Source: Agrobacterium tumefaciens
GTDB lineage: Bacteria > Pseudomonadota > Alphaproteobacteria > Rhizobiales > Rhizobiaceae
Assembly (NCBI GenBank): GCA_025559845.1
Contig: CP048471.1
Span: 186,001-250,000 of the forward strand
DNA length: 64,000 bases
Reading direction: 5' to 3'
The position numbers were made by a program, and so were the translations under genes. The notes below the pieces were generated by a model. That model had not been told where the DNA came from. It was given only the letters and a program-made list of their open reading frames with translations, and made no database searches. This document shows, one piece after another, positions 34,664 through 43,936 of the stretch (position 1 is its first letter; the number at the start of each line of letters is the position of its first letter).

Positions 34664-36976
34664 ATGAATTCATTTAAACCCCACAGCTCCCATTGGGGTG
34701 CATTCTCCGGTCGCTTTGAAAACGGCCAACTCGAGATAAAACCGCACCCGGATGATCCGCATCCCTCGCCGTTACTCGGCAATCTTGCAGCGGTCGCGGA
34801 CAGTCCGGTGCGAATAAAACGTCCGGCCGTCCGGCGCGGCTGGCTGGAGGGCAAACCTGGTCACGAGCAAAATCGTGGTGCAGATGATTTTGTTGAAGTC
34901 AGCTGGTCCGAAGCGACGCCCCTCGTCGCGAACGAGCTTCAGCGGATCTATCGCGATTTCGGCCCACAGGCCGTGTTTGGTGGATCTTACGGATGGTCAA
35001 GCGCTGGTCGCTTTCATCACGCGCAAAGCCAGATCCATCGATTTCTGAATGTGCTGGGCGGTTATGTAAGGTCCGTCAACACATATAGTTCAGGCGCGGC
35101 AATGGTCATCATTCCGCATGTTCTTGGACCCTACGATCATGTCGATCGCAAGAGTGTGACCTGGGATGCCATCGAACGCAGTACCGAACTGGTGCTGGCA
35201 TTTGGCGGCATGGCGATCAAGAACGCAGACGTGCATGGGGGCGGCATCAGCAAACATGTCGTCAGACAAAAGTTGGCCGGTGCAAGCGCACGCGGCGCCA
35301 GATTCATATCGATCAGCCCGCTCAGAGACGACTTTCCGGCCGATGTGAATGCGCAATGGCTGCCGATCACACCTGGCACCGATGTCGCACTGATGCTGGG
35401 GCTGGCGCATGAGCTCGTCACGGAAGAGCTACACGATCGGGAGTTTCTTGACCGATACACTGTCGGTTACGCGCGGTTTGAAGACTATCTGCTCGGCCGG
35501 ACAGATAATCTCCCAAAGAGTGCCGAATGGGCAGCGGGCATCTGCGGTATCAGTGCCGATACCATCAAGGAAATAGCGGTCAAGATAGCGCGTTCCAGAA
35601 CGCTGATTACCGTCAGCCACTCCCTGCAGCGAGCCGATTTTGGCGAACAGCCGGTCTGGATGGGCATCGTTCTGGCGGCAATGCTTGGGCAAATCGGCTT
35701 GGATGGCGGAGGCTATTCCTACTCGCTTGGAGCGCTTGGCAATATCGGCAAGAACCTGCTGGCCGTTCCGCTGCCAACGCTCAACCAGTTCAAAAATCCA
35801 GTGCCGGATTACATTCCCGTTGCCCGTATTGCCGACATGCTCCTCAATCCGGGAGATGAGTTTCACTATAACGGCAAAGCCCTGAGCTATCCGGATATCC
35901 GCCTCGTCTACTGGGCGGGTGGAAATCCTTTCCACCATCATCAGGACATCAACAGGTTGCGTGCAGCGTTCCGAAGGCCGCAGACAATCATCGTTCATGA
36001 AAGCGCCTGGACCTCAACCGCCCGCCACGCCGACATTGTGCTGCCCGCGACAACCACGCTCGAACGTGATGATATCGGTGCGGCAGACCGGGACGATCTG
36101 ATGATTGCCATGAAGAAGCTGATCGAACCGGTGGGTGAGGCTCGGGACGATTACGCTATTTTCTCGGAAATCGCACGCCACCTCGGGCACGCCGACGCTT
36201 TTACGGAAGGAAGAACCAGCCGCGAATGGCTCGCCTTTCTCTATGAAGCGACCCAACAGGCGCTTGTCGCTGGTGGCCACGAAGCACCCGATTTCGAATC
36301 CTTCTGGGTAAAGGGAGAATTGAGACTCCCGCTCAAGCCCGACGATGGCGGACCGGCCAATGCCTTCCGGGCAGATCCATCCGCGCATCGGTTGAAAACC
36401 CCATCCGGCAAAATCGAAATCTTCTCCGAAACTATAGAGGGTTTTGGTTACGACGATTGTGGCGGGCATCCCCGGTGGTACGCGAACAGGGATGAGGCAG
36501 CCGAAGACATCACCCATTATCCGCTGCACCTTGTCTGCAACCAGCCGCATCAAAGGCTTCACAGCCAGCTCGATTACGGTGGTTTCAGCCGCTCCACGAA
36601 AATCGAAGGTAGAGAGCCGGTCCGGATCAACCCCGTCGACGCTGAAGCACGCGGCATTTCAGACGGTGATATCGTCAGGCTGTTCAACAGCCGGGGCAGT
36701 TGCCTGGCGGCAGCCGTTTTGAGCAGTTCGGTGCACAACGGGGTTATGCAACTCGCGACTGGCGCGTGGTTTGAGCCGGACGATGCGGCAGCCGACAACG
36801 CCATGTGTGTTCATGGCAATCCGAATGTTCTTACGCGGGACATCGGCACGTCGCGACTTGCGCAGGGTTGCACAGGGCAGATCACCAGAGTTGAGGTAGA
36901 ACGCTTTACCGGGACATTGCCGCCGGTGCGCATCTTCGAGCAAATGAGGTTCGCGAACAGGGCTCCGAAAGACTGA
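34664..36976 (+). CDS. Molybdopterin oxidoreductase, biotin/methionine sulfoxide reductase-like (BisC type)
   Basis: The 770-residue protein belongs to the type III DMSO-reductase group. It lacks the N-terminal [4Fe-4S] cysteines and has the molybdenum-ligand serine region GGSYGWSSAGRFHHAQSQ. Further family marks are LVLAFGGMAIKNADVHGGG, RTLITVSHSLQRADFGEQ and VHESAWTSTARHADIVLPAT, with the C-terminal cofactor domain (HLVCNQPHQRLHSQLDYG, GCTGQITRVEVERF). There is no Tat signal, so it acts in the cytoplasm like BisC, unlike periplasmic TorA. It probably reduces S-oxides such as biotin or methionine sulfoxide. It closes the first sulfur-related unit. Confidence 0.92.
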   Translation: MNSFKPHSSHWGAFSGRFENGQLEIKPHPDDPHPSPLLGNLAAVADSPVRIKRPAVRRGWLEGKPGHEQNRGADDFVEVSWSEATPLVANELQRIYRDFGPQAVFGGSYGWSSAGRFHHAQSQIHRFLNVLGGYVRSVNTYSSGAAMVIIPHVLGPYDHVDRKSVTWDAIERSTELVLAFGGMAIKNADVHGGGISKHVVRQKLAGASARGARFISISPLRDDFPADVNAQWLPITPGTDVALMLGLAHELVTEELHDREFLDRYTVGYARFEDYLLGRTDNLPKSAEWAAGICGISADTIKEIAVKIARSRTLITVSHSLQRADFGEQPVWMGIVLAAMLGQIGLDGGGYSYSLGALGNIGKNLLAVPLPTLNQFKNPVPDYIPVARIADMLLNPGDEFHYNGKALSYPDIRLVYWAGGNPFHHHQDINRLRAAFRRPQTIIVHESAWTSTARHADIVLPATTTLERDDIGAADRDDLMIAMKKLIEPVGEARDDYAIFSEIARHLGHADAFTEGRTSREWLAFLYEATQQALVAGGHEAPDFESFWVKGELRLPLKPDDGGPANAFRADPSAHRLKTPSGKIEIFSETIEGFGYDDCGGHPRWYANRDEAAEDITHYPLHLVCNQPHQRLHSQLDYGGFSRSTKIEGREPVRINPVDAEARGISDGDIVRLFNSRGSCLAAAVLSSSVHNGVMQLATGAWFEPDDAAADNAMCVHGNPNVLTRDIGTSRLAQGCTGQITRVEVERFTGTLPPVRIFEQMRFANRAPKD

Positions 36977-37109
36977 TACCACCTGCTCGCCACTTTATGC
37001 TCAAAACCGCGACACGTTAGGCGGACGAGTAGTCTCCGGGTTCAGCAGCACTCGGAAACGCTGATCCTAACACCTCTGGAAACGGCAATAAAATAATCCA
37101 TAATTTCTC

Positions 37110-37133
37110 TAGAAAAAGAATAACTAGTCTTTC
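37110..37133 (+). promoter_or_regulatory. Sulfur-cluster motif, copy B
   Basis: TAGAAAAAGAATAACTAGTC plus TTTC matches copy A at 19 of 24 positions. It lacks the 9-bp-spaced TATTTTCTA; TTTCTC lies directly in front. It is 308 bp before the binding-protein gene. Apart from a short frame at 37198, the 36977-37441 interval holds no supported gene. Confidence 0.5.
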
Positions 37134-37197
37134 TCCTTTGACCCACCCTGCTAGGCTACAGGTCATGATCAGAATGCTGAAACAAAGGGATTGTTTG

Positions 37198-37263
37198 ATG
37201 GCAGGACAGCTTACCGGCATACCAATTTCCCGATGTATGCAACCGCTGACGGTTAAGCGGTAA
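37198..37263 (+). CDS. Possible 21-residue leader peptide
   Basis: The frame MAGQLTGIPISRCMQPLTVK plus a final Arg starts at ATG 37198, with AAAGGGA seven bases ahead. It lies between the sulfur-cluster motif and the ABC transporter genes. The adjacent Cys and Met codons would suit translational sensing of sulfur amino acids. The region after it has an ACCGCT...AGCGGT inverted repeat (about 37230-37262) overlapping the peptide end. Chance cannot be excluded for so short a frame. Confidence 0.3.
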   Translation: MAGQLTGIPISRCMQPLTVKR

Positions 37264-37441
37264 CACCGAGGTCATGGCTCAACTGGCCGCTTCGACACCT
37301 TAAAACACACCATATCGACCATCTGGCAGGCACTTCACCCGCTCGGCATGAGCTGTAGCGGACGCGGTTTTACGCGCGCTGTTTTGCGGCAACCGGTGGT
37401 CAAAAACATAAAACACGAACCCGTACATTCAGGACAACTTC

Positions 37442-39088
37442 ATGACCGAACGTTCTTCTCTGTTTTCTCTTTCCCGGCGCCATCTGCTGGCATCTGCGGC
37501 GGCCGCGGCCGCTTTCATCGCAACCACCGGGTTCAATCCAGCCCTTGCCGCCGACACCCCGCGCGACGGCGGTGATGTTACGTTCCTCATCGATTCGCTT
37601 GGCGACACATGGATCCCCAACAACAGTGCCATCTCCAGCTTCCAAGGGCACATCTGGGGCCACGTCACGGATAAGCTGGTCTATGTCGACGCCGAAGGCA
37701 AGGCGAGCCCATGGCTCGCCGAACGCTGGGAGCAGAACGACCAGGCAACCGAATTCACGCTCCATCTGAAGAGCGGCGTGACCTTCTCCGACGGCTCTCC
37801 GCTCGATGCTTCTGCGGTCGTCGCCAATCTCGACATCTGGTACGCCGGCCGCAAAAACGAAGGCATCAACCCGATCGGTTTGTTCCCGAAAACCTATGAC
37901 CGTGCCGAAGCTGTCGATGCCACCACGGTCAAGGTTTTCTTCAAGAAACCGACCCTCGGCTTCATTCCGACGCTCGGCTATCACGGGTCGATCCTGATAT
38001 CACCAAAGAGCCTTGCACAGCCCGCATCACAACAGGCCGATCTCAACAACACCTCAGGCAGCGGGCCTTATGTGGTGGAATCCTGGAAGGAAGGCGACCA
38101 CGTTACCCTCGTCAAGCGCAAGGACTACAACTGGGGTCCCGCGGCAGTCGGCCATACCGGCCCGGCGTTCCTCGATTCCATCACCTACAAGCTGGTGTCC
38201 GAACCATCGCTGCGCGTTGCATCCGTCCAGTCCGGCCAGGCGGATATCGCCTACAACGCCTCACCTCAGGAATTGAAGTCACTCAAGGAAGAAGGCTTCA
38301 CGGTTGCGACGCCGCGCTATCTCGGTTTCGTCAACGGCTGGGCCGTCAATACCAAACATGCCCCCTATGACGACGTCAGAGTCCGTCAGGCTCTGCAATC
38401 CGGTATCAATCGCCAGGAAATCATCGACACAGTCTACACCTCTGACTGGAAGCTGCCGACATCTTTTATCCAGAGCAACGTTCCGGGCGCGGCTGATGAA
38501 AGCGCACTTCTCGCATATGATCCGGCCAAGGCGGAAAAGCTTCTTGACGAGGCGGGCTGGGTCAAGAGCGCCGATGGCATCCGCACCAAGGACGGCAAAC
38601 AGCTGGAGCTGACGCTTCACTCCAACCCCTATCTTGCCACCTCCAAATCGGTGGATGAGCTGATTTCCCAGCAACTTGGCAAGCTTGGCTGGAAGGCCAA
38701 CATCCGCGCTTACGACGTCGTGACCTTCGGTGAGAAGGTCAAGTACGGCGGTCCGGCCATTCCCACCTATGAGGTAACGCGCAGCTTCATCGACGCCGGC
38801 ACCGTTGCCAGCATTCTGACCAACGCCAACAATGGCGAGAACTGGTTCGCGCTCGATGATCGCGATGCGACGTTGAACGGACTGCGCGACAAGATCGCCG
38901 GTGCGGCTTCCCTTGATGAACGCAATCCGCTTCTCAGGGAGCTTCAGGAGCATGTGCTCGGACAGGGTTACTTCATTCCGAGGACGCAGATCGTGCAGCG
39001 CATCTACGTCCAGTCCCCGAAGCTGAAGGGTGAAGTGTATAACGGCGTTGCTTACGCCAGCTACTACACGGCCTTCCTCGCCGACTGA
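37442..39088 (+). CDS. Peptide/opine/nickel-type ABC transporter, substrate-binding protein
   Basis: The 548-residue family 5 binding protein has a twin-arginine-like signal, SRRHLLASAAAAAAFIATTG, cleaved near ALAADTPRDG. The family pattern is clear in DKLVYVDAEGKASPWLAERW, FTLHLKSGVTFSDGSPLDAS, GSGPYVVESWKEGDHVTLVK and VRQALQSGINRQEIID. It captures the transported compound in the periplasm. Next to monooxygenases and sulfur enzymes the ligand may be an organosulfur compound or sulfur-containing peptide such as glutathione; that is inference. It is first in its operon. Confidence 0.92.
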   Translation: MTERSSLFSLSRRHLLASAAAAAAFIATTGFNPALAADTPRDGGDVTFLIDSLGDTWIPNNSAISSFQGHIWGHVTDKLVYVDAEGKASPWLAERWEQNDQATEFTLHLKSGVTFSDGSPLDASAVVANLDIWYAGRKNEGINPIGLFPKTYDRAEAVDATTVKVFFKKPTLGFIPTLGYHGSILISPKSLAQPASQQADLNNTSGSGPYVVESWKEGDHVTLVKRKDYNWGPAAVGHTGPAFLDSITYKLVSEPSLRVASVQSGQADIAYNASPQELKSLKEEGFTVATPRYLGFVNGWAVNTKHAPYDDVRVRQALQSGINRQEIIDTVYTSDWKLPTSFIQSNVPGAADESALLAYDPAKAEKLLDEAGWVKSADGIRTKDGKQLELTLHSNPYLATSKSVDELISQQLGKLGWKANIRAYDVVTFGEKVKYGGPAIPTYEVTRSFIDAGTVASILTNANNGENWFALDDRDATLNGLRDKIAGAASLDERNPLLRELQEHVLGQGYFIPRTQIVQRIYVQSPKLKGEVYNGVAYASYYTAFLAD

Positions 39089-39125
39089 TAGCTATCGCAA
39101 CACTCAATCCGAGAGGGTCGCCTGC

Positions 39126-40136
39126 GTGAGAAATGCCTACCTGACCTACGCTGCCAAACGGCTCGGCCAAGCGGTCATCGTCATACTGCTGGCATACGTC
39201 TTCACCTTCGTGGTCGTCAGCATCCTGCCTGGCGATCCCATCACCAGTGTTCTGCGCAATCCCCAAAACGGGTTCACCGAAGAGGAGATTGCGGAGATCA
39301 TCGCGGCGCAGGGCCTCGACAAGCCCATTGTCGTCCAGCTCTGGAATTCCCTGTCCGGATTTTTGACCGGCGATCTCGGCGTGTCGATGCGGTCCAACCG
39401 GCCCGTCTCGACGCTGATCGCCGAAGTTCTTCCCTCGACACTGATCCTGGCGGGGGCGGGACTTGCGGTAGCTCTGATCCTGGCCATGGCGGTGGCTTAC
39501 GGCACCCGCTTCGTTCCTAAACAATATGGTCAGGGATTGCTGCGCGGATTTCCGTCGCTTTTCCTGTCCGTGCCGAATTTCGTGATCGGCCTTATACTTA
39601 TTCATGTCTTCGGCTTCCAGATCGGCCTCTTTCGGGTGATCAATCCGGACAGTTTCTGGGCGACACTGTTTGCGGCAATCGCCCTCGGCATACCCGTTTC
39701 CGCGCAGATTGCCGAAGTCCTGATTGCAAATCTCGACAAGGAGGCCGAGCAGGAATATGCGACCGTCGCCCGTAGTCGCGGGATCGGCCAGGCTCGGCTT
39801 TTCGCCAAACATCTGCTGAAGCCCGCATCGTTGCCCGTCGTGACGGTGATTGCCCTTACCGTTGGCGAATTGCTTGGTGGATCGCTGATCACCGAAACGG
39901 TTTTCGGGCGCACCGGCGTTGGAAGCCTGGTGCAGCGCTCGGTCAGCACTCAGGATCTTCCCGTCCTGCAGGCCGTCGTATCCCTCGGAGCCGTGGTCTT
40001 CGTTCTTGTCAACCTGACGGCCGACCTCCTCTATCCGCTGCTCGACCCTCGCGTCAAAATCCTGGGCGGGGCGAAACGGCGCGTGACCACATCGGATGAA
40101 ACCTCCCTCGACGCCACCAAGGCGGTGACACCATGA
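39126..40136 (+). CDS. ABC transporter permease, DppB-like
   Basis: I use the GTG at 39126 (VRNAYLTYAAKRLGQAVIVI), 37 bp after the binding-protein stop, with GAGAGGG upstream; the longer frame from 39030 overlaps the previous gene. About 336 residues form six membrane helices. The conserved loop is EYATVARSRGIGQARLFAKHLLKPA and the C-terminal part is TVFGRTGVGSLVQRSVSTQDLPVLQ, as in DppB/OppB. The ATG of the second permease overlaps its stop. Confidence 0.92.
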   Translation: MRNAYLTYAAKRLGQAVIVILLAYVFTFVVVSILPGDPITSVLRNPQNGFTEEEIAEIIAAQGLDKPIVVQLWNSLSGFLTGDLGVSMRSNRPVSTLIAEVLPSTLILAGAGLAVALILAMAVAYGTRFVPKQYGQGLLRGFPSLFLSVPNFVIGLILIHVFGFQIGLFRVINPDSFWATLFAAIALGIPVSAQIAEVLIANLDKEAEQEYATVARSRGIGQARLFAKHLLKPASLPVVTVIALTVGELLGGSLITETVFGRTGVGSLVQRSVSTQDLPVLQAVVSLGAVVFVLVNLTADLLYPLLDPRVKILGGAKRRVTTSDETSLDATKAVTP

Positions 40137-40981
40137 CCTTCGTCTCCAACTCATCCTTAACGGGTGCCGGTCTGGCCGGCCGGATTGCCGCCATCCGGAT
40201 GCCCGCGACCGTGGCGCTTTCATTCCTGATCGTTGCCCTCGTCATCACATGGTCGCTGCTCCCCGGTCTCTTCACCAGCTACAGTCCGGTCATCGGCGTT
40301 CCTGCGGACAAGCTGCTTGGACCGAGCCTCAGCCATTGGTTCGGCACCGATCATCTCGGGCGCGATGTTTATACCCGCGTCGTCTACGGCACGGCCTCTT
40401 CCGTATCGAGTGCGCTTGTCGCCGTTGTCATCGGCGTTGTCGTTGGCGGCATAATTGGCCTGCTGTCAGGCTTTTTCGGTGGCTGGGTCGATGTCGTCTT
40501 CGCCCGGCTCGTCGACGTTCTGCTGGCGATACCGAAGTTCCTCCTCGCCGTCATCGTCGTTACCGCAATCGGCTTTGAAACCATCAACGCCGCCATCGCC
40601 ACCGGCGTGTCTGCCGTCGCGATCTTCGCACGTGTCGCCCGTGCGGAAGTCATCAAGACACGGCAGGCAACTTTCGTGGAATCGGCATTTCTGCTCGGAG
40701 GTTCGCGCTGGTTCATTCTCTGGCGCCACATCTTGCCCAATGCCTCGCGCTCGATATTGCCGCTCGCAGTGCTGCAGTTCGGCGAGTCCATCCTGGTGAT
40801 CGCCAGTTTGGCCTTCCTTGGTTATGGCGACCCACCTCCCGCATCCGATTGGGGTCTGCTGATCTCGATCGGCAAAGACTACCTGAAATGGCCGTGGCTC
40901 GTTTACGCCCCTGCCTTCATCACCATCTTAACAGTCCTCTCCGTGAACAGGATCAGCCGATGGCTCCGCAAAACAGACTGA
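40133..40981 (+). CDS. ABC transporter permease, DppC-like
   Basis: The 282-residue protein has the OppC/DppC N-terminal helix and the signature LLGPSLSHWFGTDHLGRDVYTRVVYG. The EAA loop is RVARAEVIKTRQATFVESAFLLGG...ILPNA, and FLGYGDPPPASDWGLLIS is near the end. It pairs with the DppB-like permease to form the channel. It overlaps its neighbours by 4 bp upstream and 22 bp downstream. Confidence 0.93.
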   Translation: MTFVSNSSLTGAGLAGRIAAIRMPATVALSFLIVALVITWSLLPGLFTSYSPVIGVPADKLLGPSLSHWFGTDHLGRDVYTRVVYGTASSVSSALVAVVIGVVVGGIIGLLSGFFGGWVDVVFARLVDVLLAIPKFLLAVIVVTAIGFETINAAIATGVSAVAIFARVARAEVIKTRQATFVESAFLLGGSRWFILWRHILPNASRSILPLAVLQFGESILVIASLAFLGYGDPPPASDWGLLISIGKDYLKWPWLVYAPAFITILTVLSVNRISRWLRKTD

Positions 40982-42684
40982 CCGGATCTTTCCTTCGCGA
41001 CGCAACGACCGCACCGGCACCCCAGGCCGAATCCCCTCTTCTGCGCGTCAACGATCTGTCGGTTGCCTATGGAAAGCAGGCAGTCGTCCACAATGTCGAT
41101 TTCGAACTCGGTCGCGGCAAGAGCCTTGCCCTGATCGGCGAGTCCGGGTCCGGCAAATCCACCATCGCACGGGCCGTTTTGCGGTTGCTGCCCAACGGAG
41201 CACAGGCCAGCGGCCAGGTCCGCTTCGAAAAGCAGGAGCTGCTGGCGCTTCCCGAGCGTCGGTTCCGTCCGCTCCGCGGACGCGCCATCGGTTTCGTGCC
41301 GCAGGATCCCGGCAATGCGCTCAACCCGGTGCGCACCATCGGCGCACAGGCCTTGGAAGCGGCTGCCCTGACCGACGAACCGAATGCAGCGATCCGCAAG
41401 ACGCTTATCCTCGAAACATTCGCTCAGGTCGGTCTCGACAACCCTCAACGGGTCTATGATTCCTATCCGCATCAACTGTCCGGCGGCATGCTGCAACGGG
41501 TGTTGATCGGGCTTGCCGTCCTGCCGCGCCCGGCACTTCTGGTGGCAGACGAACCGACATCTGCTCTGGACGTAACGATCCAGAAGCGAATTCTCGACCT
41601 GCTGTCGCGCCTGCAGCACGAGCTGGATATAAGCCTGCTTCTGATTACCCACGATCTGGCGATTGCGGCAGAACGCACGGATTCCCTCGTCGTCCTCAAG
41701 AACGGCCATGTGCAGGAAGCCGGCAAGACATCGAATATCTTTTCGTCCCCGGCGTCGGCCTATGCGCGGAAGCTGCATGCCGATGTGCCTGCCCTCAATC
41801 CCGACCGTTACGCCAGGCTGCGCGATCCGGGCCTGCATCGAAGCAAGGCCGGAGATGCGCCGAAGATTGACGTCAGTGCTGTCACGAAGAAGTTCACTGT
41901 CGACGGAAATGTCCTGACAGCCGTCAACGACGTATCCTTCAGCGTCGCAGCCGGCACGACCCATGCGTTGGTGGGCGAGTCCGGCTCCGGTAAAACCACG
42001 ACGATCCGCCTGCTGCTCGGGCTTGAGCAACCGGATAAGGGAGAGATTTCCGTGGCTGGCGAACGCCTCGCCGGGCGCTCAACCGCATCGCTCAGATCGG
42101 TCTGGCGTCATCTTCAGCTCGTCTACCAGAACCCGTTTACCTCTCTCGACCCGACCTGGACCGTGGAGCATCTGGTACGAGAACCTCTCGACCGGTTCAA
42201 GATCGGCACATCTGCGGAACGCGACCAACAGGTCTGGGAGGCTCTGGCCAATGTCGGACTTGCCGAACATCTTCTCACGCGCAAGCCGGGCGCACTTTCG
42301 GGCGGCCAGCGGCAGCGCGTGGCTATCGCACGGTCGCTGGTTCTCAAACCGGACGTCATCGTTCTCGATGAGCCAACCTCCGCCCTCGATGTCAGCGTAC
42401 AGGCGGATATCGTCGAGGTGCTGCTCTCGCTACAGGCCAAACTCGGATTGACCTATGTGTTCGTCTCGCACGATCTGGCGCTTGTCCGCCAGCTCGCACA
42501 TACCGTTTCCGTAATGCGGCACGGCAGCATCGTCGAACATGGAGCCGTTGCCGATATCTTCGACAGTCCGCAGCACCCCTATACCGCAGCACTTCTCGAA
42601 TCCATTCCCGCAGGTTTCGCTGATCCGGTACGCCAGCCACGGCAGAAGCCGCATCGCGTTCTCCGGGAGGAGCGGTTCGCATGA
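40960..42684 (+). CDS. Fused dual ATPase of the peptide-type ABC transporter (DppD-DppF in one chain)
   Basis: From ATG 40960 the 574-residue chain carries two complete ABC domains. The first has Walker A GESGSGKST, signature LSGGMLQRVLIGLAV and Walker B LLVADEPTSALD. The second has Walker A GESGSGKTT, signature LSGGQRQRVAIARSL and Walker B VIVLDEPTSALD. A linker of about 45 residues joins them. Separate D and F subunits are usual; fusions occur in this family. Both sites look active. The start lies inside the DppC-like gene and the stop overlaps the next ATG, so all four transporter genes are coupled. Confidence 0.93.
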   Translation: MAPQNRLTGSFLRDATTAPAPQAESPLLRVNDLSVAYGKQAVVHNVDFELGRGKSLALIGESGSGKSTIARAVLRLLPNGAQASGQVRFEKQELLALPERRFRPLRGRAIGFVPQDPGNALNPVRTIGAQALEAAALTDEPNAAIRKTLILETFAQVGLDNPQRVYDSYPHQLSGGMLQRVLIGLAVLPRPALLVADEPTSALDVTIQKRILDLLSRLQHELDISLLLITHDLAIAAERTDSLVVLKNGHVQEAGKTSNIFSSPASAYARKLHADVPALNPDRYARLRDPGLHRSKAGDAPKIDVSAVTKKFTVDGNVLTAVNDVSFSVAAGTTHALVGESGSGKTTTIRLLLGLEQPDKGEISVAGERLAGRSTASLRSVWRHLQLVYQNPFTSLDPTWTVEHLVREPLDRFKIGTSAERDQQVWEALANVGLAEHLLTRKPGALSGGQRQRVAIARSLVLKPDVIVLDEPTSALDVSVQADIVEVLLSLQAKLGLTYVFVSHDLALVRQLAHTVSVMRHGSIVEHGAVADIFDSPQHPYTAALLESIPAGFADPVRQPRQKPHRVLREERFA

Positions 42685-43769
42685 CAATAGCGGCACCCGC
42701 CAACACGCTGCCTGCCTCGTTTCGTCCGAAACGCCGACTGGGCTTCAACACCCGGGTTTCGTTCAATGACGACGCCGGGCCGGCGCAAGGATTGCGTGAC
42801 GGGATCGAGCTCTACAAGGCAGCCGAGCGGCTGGGCTATCAGTCCGGCTGGGCCTATCAAAGGCATTTCGATCACTACCTGTCGTCACCACTGCCGTTCT
42901 TTGCAGCGGTCGGCCAGCATACGCGAAGGATCACGCTTGGTTCAGCCGTGATCCCGATGCGATATCAGGATCCGATCCTGCTCGCCGAGGCGGCGGGAAC
43001 CACCGATCTCCTGATTGATGGCCGGTTGGAACTTGCCATTGCGACCGGCGCAAATGCCGCTTTCGACGCGGTATTTGGTGCGTCCGACACCGACGCGCGC
43101 ACTGAAGCCAAGCGCCGGCAGGCGCGTTTTCTTTCGGCCATCTCGGGTGAGGTTCTTCACACCGTGACCGAGGCCGGCACTGGCAGTTCTCCCGGTGCAG
43201 AACTGCGTGTGACACCCCATAGTCCGACATTGCGATCGCGAATTCGTCAGGGTTCGGCCAGTCTCGGCTCAGCGATACAGGCAGCCGAACTCGGCATAGG
43301 ACTTATCTCCGGCACTGTCCTGCATGATCACGACGAGGGCGAGACGTTCGGGGAATACCAAGCCCGTCTGATCGAAGCATATCGTGCCACCTGGCGAAGG
43401 ACATGGAAATCTGAGCCGCCGCCAGTCGCCGTTGCCGCTTCTATATTGGTCGGCACGACGGCCGAACTTCGCGATACATATGCGGCCTACGATCTTGAAC
43501 GCCGTACAAAGGGTATTGCCGCATCGCGTCCGAAAGGCGCGCTGGCACCGGTCGCGCAACCGGTAGGGGCACAGATTTCTCCAGTCTTTCAGGGAACTCC
43601 GGATCAGGTGATCCAGGCGGTTTATAACGATCCCGGCCTCTCTGCAGCCGATGAAATCGTATTGTTCTTGCCACCGGCCTTCGGCCTTGCGCAAAATGTG
43701 CGTCTGTTGACCGACCTCGCGCATGAGGTTGCCCCTGCCTTCGGCTGGTCGCCAGCACCCGATCCATAA
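42681..43769 (+). CDS. LLM-class flavin-dependent oxidoreductase
   Basis: The 362-residue protein shows the luciferase-like TIM-barrel pattern. It has LYKAAERLGYQSGWAYQRHF, RRITLGSAVIPMRYQDPILLAEAAGTTD and RLELAIATGANAAFDAVFG. The end, FQGTPDQVIQAVYNDPGLSAADEIVLFLPP, is that of F420/FMN monooxygenases. It begins inside the ATPase stop (ATGA) and is the last gene of the transporter operon. That coupling suggests that the imported compound is oxidised by this enzyme with reduced FMN. The substrate is unknown. Confidence 0.87.
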   Translation: MTIAAPANTLPASFRPKRRLGFNTRVSFNDDAGPAQGLRDGIELYKAAERLGYQSGWAYQRHFDHYLSSPLPFFAAVGQHTRRITLGSAVIPMRYQDPILLAEAAGTTDLLIDGRLELAIATGANAAFDAVFGASDTDARTEAKRRQARFLSAISGEVLHTVTEAGTGSSPGAELRVTPHSPTLRSRIRQGSASLGSAIQAAELGIGLISGTVLHDHDEGETFGEYQARLIEAYRATWRRTWKSEPPPVAVAASILVGTTAELRDTYAAYDLERRTKGIAASRPKGALAPVAQPVGAQISPVFQGTPDQVIQAVYNDPGLSAADEIVLFLPPAFGLAQNVRLLTDLAHEVAPAFGWSPAPDP

Positions 43770-43836
43770 ACAGGCAGTGCTTCACCCGAAACCGAGCGGT
43801 AGTCACGATATCTACGCGTCGCGTCGCAGCGGAGAA

Positions 43837-43878
43837 TATTTTCTACGCAATCGATAGAAAAAGAAAGACCTGTCTTCC
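43837..43878 (+). promoter_or_regulatory. Sulfur-cluster motif, copy C
   Basis: TATTTTCTA, nine bases, then TAGAAAAAGAAAGACCTGTC and TTCC, matching copy A at 21 of 24 positions in the right half and 9 of 9 in the left. The core AAGAC-CT-GTCTT is a dyad. It ends 58 bp before the SsuD-like gene. Confidence 0.6.
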
Positions 43879-43936
43879 TCATCTCGCTGCGCCCGCTTAA
43901 CCTTGCCTCAACATTTGGAAACCACGAGGAGCTCCC

